Shown: positions 1 through 11,011 of the stretch, in pieces
How positions within the stretch are numbered: position 1 is the stretch's first letter
Layout of the letters: every line of letters starts with the position of its first letter
Origin: Letharia columbiana
Taxonomy: Eukaryota > Ascomycota > Lecanoromycetes > Lecanorales > Parmeliaceae
Assembly: GCF_014066305.1 (NCBI RefSeq)
Contig: NW_023501089.1
Location: forward strand, 124,001 to 188,000
Direction: 5' to 3'
DNA length: 64,000 nt
Translations under genes and position numbers: made by a program
Notes under the pieces: model-generated
What the model was told of the DNA's origin: nothing
The model's input: the letters and a program-made list of their open reading frames with translations, nothing else
Database searches by the model: none

Positions 1-380
1 GCTCGACCCAGCTTCTACGATACAGGCTACTCACATCTAACCCCGGCCCAGCACTCTGCCAGGCAGTGACAAGCATACTCTTCCTAATCCACCCATGATC
101 CCTTCCGTCTAAAAGAGCCCTCACGCGGCCCATGTTCCACCTATGCGTTGGATATTTCCCACCTAAATGTAGGAGCATGAGACTGGGATAATTATCTAGT
201 GCTAGCAGTGCTTGATTGAGGCATGAACCATAGTACACCGCCATGCCGCCACCAAGAGCGAGAGCGGCGCTGATGATAAAGGGAAGGCCTTTTGTGCCGA
301 AGAATGAATGGATTTTAGTACGAGAGGAAATTCACCCGAATGATAGACCTACCTCCCGCGCCAAGAACGGCGGTCGTCAT
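1..380 (-). CDS. Membrane protein of unknown function, 3'-truncated by window edge
   Basis: I do not recognise this gene. The start codon is at 380-378. Exon 1 is 380-353, followed by a 64-bp intron 352-289 (GTAGGT...AAAAG). Exon 2 is 288-1 and runs off the left edge still open. About 105 residues are visible. Residues 8-30 form a Gly/Ala-rich hydrophobic stretch that could be a membrane segment or signal anchor. They are followed by a soluble part rich in Leu, Arg and Trp. The evidence is one frame that stays open across a well-formed short fungal intron, plus coherent amino-acid composition. The start context (tcATGACG, reverse strand) faces a small plus-strand ORF beginning at 538, so 381-537 could be a shared promoter. 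The function is not inferable and the C-terminus lies outside the window. Confidence 0.5.
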
Positions 381-537
381 ACCGCCTACGGCCTACATTT
401 AATGAGTTTGTGACACTTTTCTTGCCAGGGGCAAAGGAGACCTACACTGCGTTACATCATACGTCAGTACCGTTTTGATGTTGCTTGAACAATCTGAGTA
501 GTCATGGGAAGAAAGTAACAAACCGGTAGCACTAACA

Positions 538-858
538 ATGGCCATTGCACGTAGCATGCTGATTCGGACGGCCATCGTTCCTGCTCGGAGACTGATTCCT
601 CAGAGATTTACTCACAATATCCCGGGACCACTTGAAAAGTGGGTCAGTCAGTGGGCCTACCGCATACTCCGTACAGGCCTTGTCATACCCGACATTGCCC
701 AAGCCCCGAGGCCCCCTGAAAAGCGTCGAAATATAACATACCGAGGGGCGAATTCTCTCCAACATCTTTTTGAGGTTTCGTATAGTGTGTTGAAGGAAAA
801 ACGTGTAATTGGCGGCCACAGCCGGAGAGCTTGGTCAAGAGTTACAGATCATTCTTGA
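538..858 (+). CDS. Possible small protein with mitochondrial-presequence-like N-terminus
   Basis: This is a 106-residue ORF with a good start context (aacaATGGCC). The first 25 residues are rich in Arg, Ala, Ile and Leu and have no acidic residue, which resembles a mitochondrial targeting presequence. The rest is basic and matches no family I recognise. It lies 158 bp from a divergent membrane-protein gene. An overlapping antisense ORF (532-819) weakens the case. A spliced version or no gene at all are both possible. Confidence 0.22.
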   Translation: MAIARSMLIRTAIVPARRLIPQRFTHNIPGPLEKWVSQWAYRILRTGLVIPDIAQAPRPPEKRRNITYRGANSLQHLFEVSYSVLKEKRVIGGHSRRAWSRVTDHS

Positions 859-3800
859 TCATTGGTGGAGCAGCATTGACGCAGAGAACGGTACGCTATG
901 ACATTGCAGAAAGATGTACATCGCGACACAGCAATTGGGGGCGACTTTTGGCGTCGCGACCCCAGCCTTGTAGGGCTACTAGCTTCTCCAGATCTTGATG
1001 AGCCTGTCAGATCTTGCTTTTCTCATGCACTATCCGTGGAACGTGGTTAAAACTCGTTCGAGAGAATCGGTAGCAACTTGCTGAGCTCTATACCACATCT
1101 AAAACATCTGGCTCAAATCCTCCATGCCCTTTGACACTCAACTCCCACCTCGGTAATCTGGAATCGATGCCGCTCTTGCGCGTTTGCATGTCAATTGTAT
1201 ATCAAACACCTGCGTGCGCTGTCTCAACACACATTGATCCCTACAAGAGCAGCCAGAGAAGGCCTCGCCCTCAAATCTATAAAATTGCCTTCAAACATGC
1301 CCTCCATGCCATTCGTTATCCGAAAATGGTTGGTAGACGCCGCGACAGGTCTGCCCCATCTGACACTCTCGATACTGCCGCAGCATCCTGCTGCAACCAA
1401 TTGTATAATCCCGGAGCTTGGGTTTCCTCGGCTGCATGCCCAATAATCATGACAAACTTCGATTACCATAGAGGTCCCTGGTCCAGACTTCTTGTACTAT
1501 TATCGCCCTATAATTTCCTCACAGACCTCGGAGGAAAGTTGATCATCAGTCTGCTAAAGTCCAATATCGAAGGATAGGACCCTAAATAAATCTTCTCAAC
1601 TTTGCCGTCAGCCTCGCAATTTCTGGCGCCCAGCAACCACTTACTTTGGCTCTTTGGTGCTGCTCACCATTTAGACATTTCTTGTTCGCCAGCTTCTCCA
1701 GATCTTACTTCGTGGGATCGCTGTATGTGAGTGGAGTTCCCGCAGGTGTACAATGTAGGTTGTTGCTAGTGCTCAGCGTATCACCATGTTTATTTGAACG
1801 AATGAGTGTAGGACACATCACCATGCCTCTATTCGCCACCCACTCCCTGAGGATATCTCTCTGTTCATTCACTCGCCCATCACCATAGCTCACGCGGCTG
1901 TAGTATGCTCGCCTCCGGACTATGTCCCTTTGGATCTGTTCTGAAGGTATCCTGATCCGTCAAGCACCATATGACGCGAATGTGATAAAAAAGTTATTGA
2001 GGTAGAAGGACTTGTTGGGGTGCTTGTCAAGATAGGGTGTTGTCCAGTAAACTTGCCCTGCGCAGCCCCCCAGGATAGCGCAGGTTCAGGGATGACGAGG
2101 GAGGTGTGACGAGTGTTTGGTAGGATGTTGGGTGTAATGTCTGAAGGTAGGAGGCATGATGCTGCTTCAATTTGAGATCCAGAGCGAGCGGTAGACAGAG
2201 TCTTGCGTCCCTTCTCAATGTGTGGCCATGTGAGATATTCCGTGTCTGTCAAACGGCTCGGTGTAGGTAATCAGCTTGGCGCTTGATCGTTGCAGATATC
2301 AGTAAAGGTAGAGTGTACTCAGAGGGCGCGTCATCTGTTTTGGTGAATTGAGCTAGATGCCGAGTATCTGTAACCTTCAATGTCGCTTCGAGCTACTTTG
2401 CTTCGTCTCAGCAACGGCAAATCGATACTGTGAGTGTGCCTCAGTGCGAGAACCGAGCAATTGGAGATTTGGCGAAGGTCGTTTGAACATTAGCTGTAGA
2501 TACGGCGTTCAGATATCTTACAAGGCGTTGGATCAGACAGTTCAAGGTCGGCTGTTCATCATGACTGTGGCTTCCATACTTATTTCCGCGCACGTTCCGG
2601 AAAGACCAGACAGAGAGTATCGGAAGGCCAAACTCTTCAGCCGAAGCGTAGTGTTGCTCCTAAGCAAGTCTATGTCGCACGGCTTCGTCATCAGAGCTTG
2701 GAGATCTTCTGTGATACCAAGCAGCCCCACTTCCCCTGATAACAATGCAATCTTTATGAAGGAAGCTGCCTGCTCGGCTTATGATAAGTCACATCACGCA
2801 GTAAATGATACTTTTCTCCGTGTAGTGAACGACTCATGAAAAGGACCAGTAACGGAGGCCGTCGTCGCCCAATTTTCTCTAAGGAGCCGCAATCACGTGT
2901 TAGGGTGTTCAGCCCAGATCCGAATCATGGTACCCTATAACCGCTTACGCCCTAGGATCAGCTGGCCAAGAGGCTCTCTAGTGTTTGAACATTAACACAT
3001 TCACACGATGCAACGTGAAATGAGCTGCACAACCTTCGGCTGGAACCGAAATGTGTTAAAGATAGTTTCTTCGTTTCCGCTGTCATCTGATAGTATGCTT
3101 CCCGCCTCAATTACTGGTCGGTCGTCTTGAGATGGGACTGCGCGAGATATGGACTCCTCCAACACACGAAGACCTGCCCAGTGCCGAGCCTATCGGCTCT
3201 TGTATCTGATCAAAGCATCTGCAGAAATCCCCTCCTTGGAAATTGCGACATGGTCAAGCTCACTGCGCATCTTGGGCGATCAAAGCCAATCAAGCAGGAG
3301 CGGGATGATGGTACTCAGAACCTATCAGGCCACCATACTGATCTGCTGTGGGCCGGTTGAGACATAGAAATCCATCTATTGGACCAGAATGCCCTTCTCA
3401 TCATCCCATGACCGTGACCCTCTCGACCATTAACACAATAACAGCTCACTATGAGTACGAGCAGACCCAAAATGCAGGGAAGATTGGCTTACGCTCCTAC
3501 GGCTTTGCTTTCGTCCACGGATCACCAGGGCCGCTGCGAGAGTACGTTGAATCTGAACGCAGGCCATGCCGGACTGCAGTCGAAAGGAATCCTTTCTGGG
3601 CCAGAAAGAACTCGTCACTCCCTAGGCGCCACGAGATCCCACCTTCCGATGCGATAGGGACCATTACTGGAACTACGTAAAACAGTGCGTCAAAACCTGG
3701 GCCCCAAGCTCAGATGATGTGATGTTGGGGCATAGCACTATGTGTTAGCGTTGTCAAGTATGTGGCCAAAGTAGCAATACTGCGGGATGTCCTTTCTGTC

Positions 3801-3926
3801 GTGGTTCTACCTAATTGCGCGGTTCCTAACTTCATGCTAGAATCTGTCTTCCATTCTATTTATTCTTGATTCCCGAATCCAACCACAGTTGTTACCATCC
3901 AGGCACACCCTGATATTCACGCAGCC
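859..3926. other. Intergenic, no supported gene
   Basis: There are several short ORFs on both strands (for example plus 1131-1577, plus 2357-2839, minus 2542-2745 and plus 3348-3680). None shows a recognisable domain, and none has a consistent coding bias over its opposite strand. The minus ORF 2542-2745 has a helix-like composition and might be a relic, but I cannot assign it. The last 100 bp are presumably the promoter of the SprT-like gene starting at 3927. Confidence 0.5.
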
Positions 3927-4436
3927 ATGCCCGTCCATAGACCACGCACCCCTTATTTCGCAGATCATTCCAGCTCAGAGTCTCGAGCAGAACTACGCAC
4001 CCTAGCCCTCCAGCCCGTTCGACTAAACCGTGGGACAGCCTATCCATGTACTGAAAATGAACTGCGTGATGCGACCACTCTCAGCAGTCAGTCTCAAAGG
4101 AGCTACGTAAGCGCCATGCAAGCATCTCGCGATGTCTTCGCCCATAACGCCCTAGGAAGGAACCTCAGCTTTGAAGAGTACGATGCTGTTATCCGCCTTG
4201 AAAACATCGTACTTGAAGTTGTCGCTCGCCGCCGGGAGTGGAGCCCTGATCTCATTATCAAAGCTTTTTGTGACCTGGATCTTGTGTTCTTTGATGGGTT
4301 TCTTCGAGGCCATGTCTACGTCCAGTGGAAAACCGCTTCCTACTTTCCTCCGCCACTCCCACGCAGCCTGACCTTCGGCTTGACAAATCCTCTAGGCGGC
4401 GGAAAAGCTGTCATACATCTGAACGTCGATGCTATA

Positions 4437-4607
4437 TGTTGGAACGACTCAACACTCGCTACCACTAGTACTCATTCGGTCTAGTCATGGGTATATGAAG
4501 GCATTCTCTGTACATAGATATCCTTCTTCCTTAGACATCATTAAGACTATCATATCTAGTAATAAGTCTCATTATAGCAGTAACTGCATACCCAGGTATT
4601 ACCAACA
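4437..4607 (+). repeat. 5' LTR of copia element
   Basis: This 171-bp direct repeat is shared with 9765-9935 and begins TGTTGG and ends CCAACA. By eye it differs from the 3' LTR at about eight sites, mostly C/T or G/A transitions. It is preceded by the target duplication CTATA (4432-4436). Confidence 0.9.
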
Positions 4608-7600
4608 CTAATCAGTATACTTCAATACTAGTACACAGATTAGCAAGGCCATACTCTTAAAGAAAGTCCGTCCCGATATCGCCGCGGTACTTTACACGGT
4701 TCTATATTACTCAATCGATTCCGCTCATTATAACGATTCGATTGAATAGAACTACAATTTCTATAATTCCTACGACCCCTACCCAGCAGAGAAAACACCC
4801 AGAAAACACCAAACACCACTAGGCTTCACACCACATTAACACATAACACACACCAAAATAAACACCAAAATGGCTACTAACTCTCCACCTATAACTACGA
4901 GTGAGCTAGAGGAACTATAAGAAGCCAAGCCACCAGACACCAAAGAGGAACTCGAGAAATTCGTCCGTTAAAGGGTACAACAATACAAAATACACAAATT
5001 TAGCACACTCTCTAACGTCTTTGCTGACGACTTTGCCCTATACATCAGAGAGGACTTCGAGGTTCTTAGCAAGGACGTCATTACCAGCCTACGAGATTGC
5101 CTACGGGCCAATAAAGCCTATATCAAGAAAGGAAGAGAACTCTCGATAACCAAAGAATTAGCGGACGTAATCAAGGAAGAGATCCCATGGCCACCAGACG
5201 ACGAAGACCGTCCCCCACCAAAACCATCTCATTACTATCCTCAAGGAAAGATCCTGGCCACCAGACGACGAAGACCGTCCCCACCAAAACCATCTCATTA
5301 CTACCCTCAGCAACCGTTTCAATCAATGCAGGAACAACAGCCTTATCGACCGGAGAACACTATTCCTCTCCCCCCGCAACCGCCTTATCAACCGGAGAAT
5401 CCTGCTCCAATTCTCCTTCTAACACCAGCTTACGGCCCAAATTACCGAGTCCCACACCTACTACCCTCGCCTTACCAAGTCATTTAAGACTTCGATACCG
5501 AACAAAACTATAGCCATAGCAAGGAACTCACTATATTGGCCAAATTATATACTAGCGAGGAGAAGTACGATAAAAGCCCTACCGAGAGTCTCAGCTACAA
5601 ATTCATGATTTTCATAGATCTTTACAAGAGAGCCGAGATCCCCCAGCAGATTCTTTAAATAGTATTCCCAACTATGTTGAAATCTATGGCACTGGAGTAC
5701 TACTACTCTAGCTATCAAGGGATCAGCCTTACCATTCAACAACTCTTCGATCGATTTTAGGGCCATTTCGAGGGAGAAGAACACCGTTATCTTATACTTC
5801 GTGAGTAAAATAGCATTAACCTAAGAGGCTTATTTCGAGCTAGTCTCGAAAAGAATAAAGGGACTATCTTTAATAAGATGATTTAATAACTCCGTCAAAT
5901 TCAAAGAGGGCTGAATTACGAATTTCAATTAGATACAGCACTTCGAAATAAGATAGTCACCTCTTATAGCAATATCTCTACGTGTAATATTATAATCCTA
6001 TAACAAACGACTATAATTGCGGGGCTAATTAATAATATCTATATTATAATCGAGAATTACGAAGAGGCTATAAAGCTAAGAGATTCGAGTTACTTAGGCC
6101 TGTAATATACTTTTACTAATCGAAAGTATTATATTAATCGACCTTTAAATCAGAATAATTACAGCAGATCGTTCTCGCAGATAAATAGCTTTTAGAAAAA
6201 GCGGTGCTTTATCTATGGGAAGATAGGCTGCTAGTTAATTAAGTATATCGATAAGGAACGCTAAAAGTCTCGAAATAAGTTCGCTAAGCGGTTTATTGAC
6301 TCCATTAACAAGCGATATAACTTCTATATTTAAGAGTTTAAAGTTTAAAAGAACGAGATCGAGGATCTTAAGGCCTTAACTCTCGATATTTAAAATAATA
6401 ACTTAAAGGGGCCGAAAACTTTATTACGATTACTTTCAGTTATATCGAACTAAGTCTAAGCATATTACTTAAAGTTTTTTAGTTATTCTATATACTACAA
6501 TATTACTAAGTCTAGCAGCTTTCTCAGTATCAGCCGATATACCTTAAAGTAGTTCTATAATATTATGCTAGATACCGAAGCCGCACGTATATCTATTACT
6601 GGATACGGTTAAGTAGAAGTCTATATAAGGGAATTTGATATATAATTAAATATTACTGCTAATAGTATTACTACTTAATTTAGAATTAGGATAGCAGTAT
6701 TAATTAGAAAACTTATAGTAAATTCGCCTATTAACCGAGTCGATTTCCACGTGATATAAACTAATATCTTATTTCTACTATATATTTAAGATATAGATAG
6801 GCTAGGGATCTATCTAAATAATCTCAAAAACTAAGTTATTTTAAGAAATAGATCTACGGTCCTAATTATCCGCTTTTACGAATATTTATTCTTAATATAG
6901 AGTTCTATATTAGTTAATTACTTAATTAATATCGAGTTATATTAACTATATTATTAATTCGATTATCCCTTAGTTAATAGACTTATTCGAACTCTAGAGA
7001 AAGCTAGCTACGACGACTCCGAATATCGTTATATACTTAAATAAATTATTAAGTTCTATATACTCTATTAGAAGTACTCTCGATCTCTAAGCCGTTTTAA
7101 ATTCTTATTTAAGAATAAGAATAATATTTATTTTAACTATATAATTATTATCGATGTTCTCTATATTAACGATAGCCTAATTCTATAAGTTATTAATAAG
7201 AAAACTTTATTTTAGGTCGCCCGATGGCTAACGAATATAACTGCTTCTCATATATGGGATATACTTAGACTATACTGAATAGATATATATATCGAACCTT
7301 TAGATATTATTGTCCACGACGCTAGAACTAACTTTAATAGTACCGAGTTTAAGTAAAACGCTAGAACTCTAAGCATTTAAACGAAATATGTACTAGTTAA
7401 GACCGCTAATTCTATCGGCCTAATAGAACGATATTATACTCTATTAAGATGAGTCTATTCGATAATTACTACGGAACTAGAGAATTAAGGTATTAAGAAG
7501 GAGATTCGTCTATAAATAACTATTAAGGCTATCAACGATACAGCCGGATATAACGGTATTATTCCCACATTATTAATTTTTAGAATCTTCTCTTATATCA

Positions 7601-9764
7601 CGAATAACAATACACTAACTCTGTCTACTACTGAGAGGATAAAAGCTATTACTATAGCAATAACTGAAATTACAAAACTCCACGCTAAGAGACAAGTCAA
7701 TAACGCTCTACATCGGCGGAACGGCCCCCAGACAATAAGAATATATAATACTCCAGTTAATTCCTCGGTATTAATATGGAGAACGCATTAAAAGAAGTAG
7801 ACTAGGCCATACAAATTGCTAGCTACTTCTCGAGAGACATACACCGTCGAATTATCTAATAGTTCTACGACTTTCGAATTACTATCGTCAAGCCATATTT
7901 AGAAGAAATAGACATCTCAATCGAGTCTTCCGAGTCCCTCAAACAAGAATCTCCATAGTTAGACGATACTCAATACGAAAATAACGATAATTAAGACCAT
8001 CAAGATTCTTCTCAGGACGCTTCACTACGTTATAACCCTCCTTAACAACGATATATTCTCGCCCGTTTTCGAGACTCTACTAATATCACGATCTATATAT
8101 CTAAGTTCATACCACATTTACCTTTACTGAACTTTCAGGCATTCCGGTAAAAAGAACTAAATGGACTACTTGAAAAGGGTGTATTTGAGATTATAAAGAC
8201 CGAAGATATTCCCGCAGAAGCACGAATATTTAATAGTCGTTTTATGGACTAAATCAAGAATAAGGGTATCGAGAAAGCCTTCGAGAAGTCGCGATTAGTA
8301 GTATAAGTATTTAATAACTCGGAGAAGCATGGGATTCTCACTTAGGCTTCTACCATTTAACGGACTAGTCAACGACTTATTATCGCTTTGTCATTAGTTA
8401 TCTCATAGTTATCTCTATATCTACGCGATATTACTTAGATATACATATAATCTCAATTCGAATTAGCTAGAGATATCTTTATTTTAGCCTTAGCTGAAAT
8501 GAGATTATTATCGAGAATAATACTCCGTATTATTCTCCTCCTCTATGAAATTGCTAAGTCCGGTATCTACTAGTTTTAGATATATTATAAATACTATATA
8601 GAGAAGCTGGGAATAACCTCGTTTATATTCGACACTTGTCTACTATTTAATAACGATATAATAGCAATTATTAACTTATAAATCGATGACTCTCTTATCG
8701 CCGGTACCACCGAGTTTATAGATATGGAATTACGAGAATTATACGCCGCTGGACTACTGGCTAATATCGAGAGACTCACTTCGAAATAGCCTCTCGAATT
8801 TAATGAATTCGTTATTACTCTCGAGGATAATATAAGAATTAGTTAACTCAGATAAGCGAAGAAGATCTAATTACTTACGATATCGTTTATGAAAGAATAG
8901 TACGTCGTCTAACGAGCACGAGGAGCATATATCGCTACTATATCACAGTTATAAGCGGCATTCGCCCTATTATATACCGCCTAGATTATAGAATCTATAT
9001 ACGAGGATGCTTAATATCTAAATCGCTATCTTTTATAGTAAATGAAAGAAAGAGGCCTTATATTCGTTAAGTTAGATATAACGTCTCTAAGAATCGTGGC
9101 TTTTACGGATTCGTCATTCACCAACAATAAAGACCTCTCTTCCCAAATCGGCTATATAATAGCCCTAGCTAACGCTTAAAATAAGGCTAATATCATTTAT
9201 TAGCAATCGATTAAATGCCGCCGAGTCACTAAAAGCGTATTAGCCTCCGAACTTTACGTATTATCCTAGGATTCGACGTTACAACTATTATAAAATCCAC
9301 TCTAGATTAAATCTTCTCTAATACTTCTTAGGGGAAGATACCTCTTTCTATATATATAGACTCGAAATCTCTATACGAATATCTTATTAAGCTAAAGATA
9401 ATATAAGAGAAAAGACTAATGATAGACATTCTATATCTAAAACAGTCGTATAAACGACGGAAAATCACCGAGATCCTATAAATTAGAGGAGATAAGAATC
9501 CAGCTAATTTAATAATAAAGGATAAGGGATATAACGCACTATAACGTCTAGTAAATACGAATTATCTAGAACTAGATTTAAAAGACTAGATAAAAAGATA
9601 AGACACTGATACTGATTAATAGGAAGCCGTCTTAGCGCAGTGCTACTAGAAATACGCCTAGCATAATCGGATCTACGCCCACTATAGTAGGGGAGTAATT
9701 ACGGTTATAGGAGTTACGGAGAAGGAATATAATATGTGAATAGCCTTATTTTTTTTTTTGCCAG

Positions 9765-9935
9765 TGTTGGAACGACTTAACACTCGCTACCACTAGTACC
9801 CATTCGGTCTAGTCATGGGTATATGAAGGCATTCTCTATACATAGATATCCTTCTTCCTTAGACATTATTAAGAATACCATATCTAGTGATAAGTCTCAT
9901 TATAGCAGTAACTGCATACCCTGGTATTACCAACA
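9765..9935 (+). repeat. 3' LTR of copia element
   Basis: This is the partner of the 171-bp repeat at 4437-4607. It is followed immediately by the second CTATA copy (9936-9940), after which the interrupted SprT-like reading frame resumes at 9941. A poly-T tract (9750-9759) lies just upstream instead of a clear polypurine tract. Confidence 0.9.
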
Positions 9936-10233
9936 CTATATTTGCTAGTACCCAACTGACCACCTGGAAGGAGATGTGGCGCACCATGCTGCACGAAATG
10001 TGGTAAGTAGCCTCAGAAGGGACTACCTTGGGATACCCTATGTCTTTTTTATGCTAACAAGTGGCAGCCATGCTTATGAAATCATTCGGGTTGCAAAGCC
10101 CAATAGGGAAGAAAACGCGCACGGCCTACATTTTGGCACCAAAATTTGGGCAGTACACGAAAGAGCATGGAGGGAGATACACCAGGGAGCGATGCATAGA
10201 GGCCAGGGTTTCGATGCTTATTCTTTTTCATGA

Positions 10234-11011
10234 ACTCGAAGAAGGTAGTTCTGTGGAGTTGCTCGATGCTACTACTGACGGGCGTCCTTGGGTTCATTGG
10301 GACTGCAATTTTCTACAGAATCACTCTTTTGTCATGACAGATTCCACTCTTCCTAACCACAACAGACAAAATGGTCATTCTCAATACGGGGCAAAGTTTG
10401 ACGTGCCGTTTCGTTGGCACGGCGAAAGCGTGCATGCTGAAAAACAAACAACGAGGTCTGTTTTGTGGCTGCTTGACGAATCAAACACAAATTGGCTCGA
10501 ATTGTCTCCTTAGCTGCGCCATCCGACTTCTCTTCCTTCCAGACCGGTTAAGACTCCCTATCTACTTCCCCATCTACTCATTCTTCCATAGCTGGCAGTT
10601 GCCGCCTGCATCGCGGTCATTCGATTGGTTTCTCGAATGTAGCAGAGACCTACTTTTCGGAGAGCTGAGACAGGCAATGGTTTTCAAACGATTGGCCTAC
10701 ACTGCTCAGCGAGATTGAAAGTGAGAAAGTGTTATTTGCTGAGTAATGGTGATTTGTTTCATTTATCCGTTTCACGGCATTTGGCAGCCAATGAGACTCA
10801 GGAGGCAGGTTTCGCCTGACATGGTAGCAAATCCTTGGCACTTCTGGTCTCAATTACTACGGGTTCTTCTGTGCTGCTTCTCATCTTCTCTACAAATATT
10901 AGAACTACACCTTCGCCTTTTCCGGCCTACCACGGGATCTCTACCAATACACGCCCCCTAAAATATTCTCTCATCTTCGAATTTTAACAGCAGTACTCTA
11001 CACGGGAATCC
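10234..11011. other. Intergenic between SprT-like genes
   Basis: No supported gene. Short overlapping ORFs on the plus strand (10061-10513, 10371-10718, 10746-10961) have no recognisable domain. They are out of frame with the SprT-like exon that ends at 10233. The interval probably holds the terminator of the first gene and the promoter of the second. Confidence 0.5.

Larger units (their letters stand above)
4437..9935 (+). mobile_element. Ty1/copia LTR retrotransposon, RIP-inactivated (5499 bp)
   Basis: The element is bounded by two 171-bp LTRs (4437-4607, 9765-9935) that begin TGTTGGAAC and end TTACCAACA. The 5-bp direct repeat CTATA flanks it (4432-4436, 9936-9940). Internal order is gag, integrase, reverse transcriptase, RNase H, which is the copia order. 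Gag-like sequence starts at 4870. A CCHC-like knuckle (CFICGKIGC) lies near 6210. Integrase-like sequence spans about 7100-7900. Copia RT ('ELNGLLEKGVFEII' and following) lies about 8155-8500. RNase H ('VAFTDSSFTNN', 'SVLASELYVLS') lies about 9090-9270. Every frame is broken by many TAA/TAG codons where CAA/CAG/TGG would be expected, and AT content is very high. This is the expected signature of RIP. The element is dead. Confidence 0.9.
3927..10233 (+). pseudogene. SprT-like zinc metalloprotease gene split by a copia retrotransposon
   Basis: Coding parts are 3927-4436, 9941-10002 and 10068-10233. The copia element plus one copy of the 5-bp target duplication separates the first two. The 65-bp intron 10003-10067 (GTAAGT...GGCAG) separates the last two. 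Without the insertion the reading frame continues exactly, giving a 245-residue protein. Seen directly: a conserved block 'IIKAFCDLD.VFFDG.LRGHV', then HEMCH at residues 188-192 (HExxH zinc motif), then a distal 'AHGLHFGT' block that corresponds to the GHGxxF zinc-ligand region of SprT-family peptidases. SprT-like proteins (for example SPRTN/Wss1-type) cleave proteins, often DNA-crosslinked ones; the role here is unknown. The intron falls inside the HExxH codons (TG|C of Cys). Host sequence looks un-mutated while the insert is RIP-ravaged. The gene is disrupted as it stands, unless the 5.5 kb is spliced out, which is unlikely. Confidence 0.8.

Noticed and set aside
4870..9720. Short ORFs inside the copia element as genes
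   Set aside because: They are chance openings between RIP stops. The 5187-5513 ORF is out of frame with the gag-like sequence.
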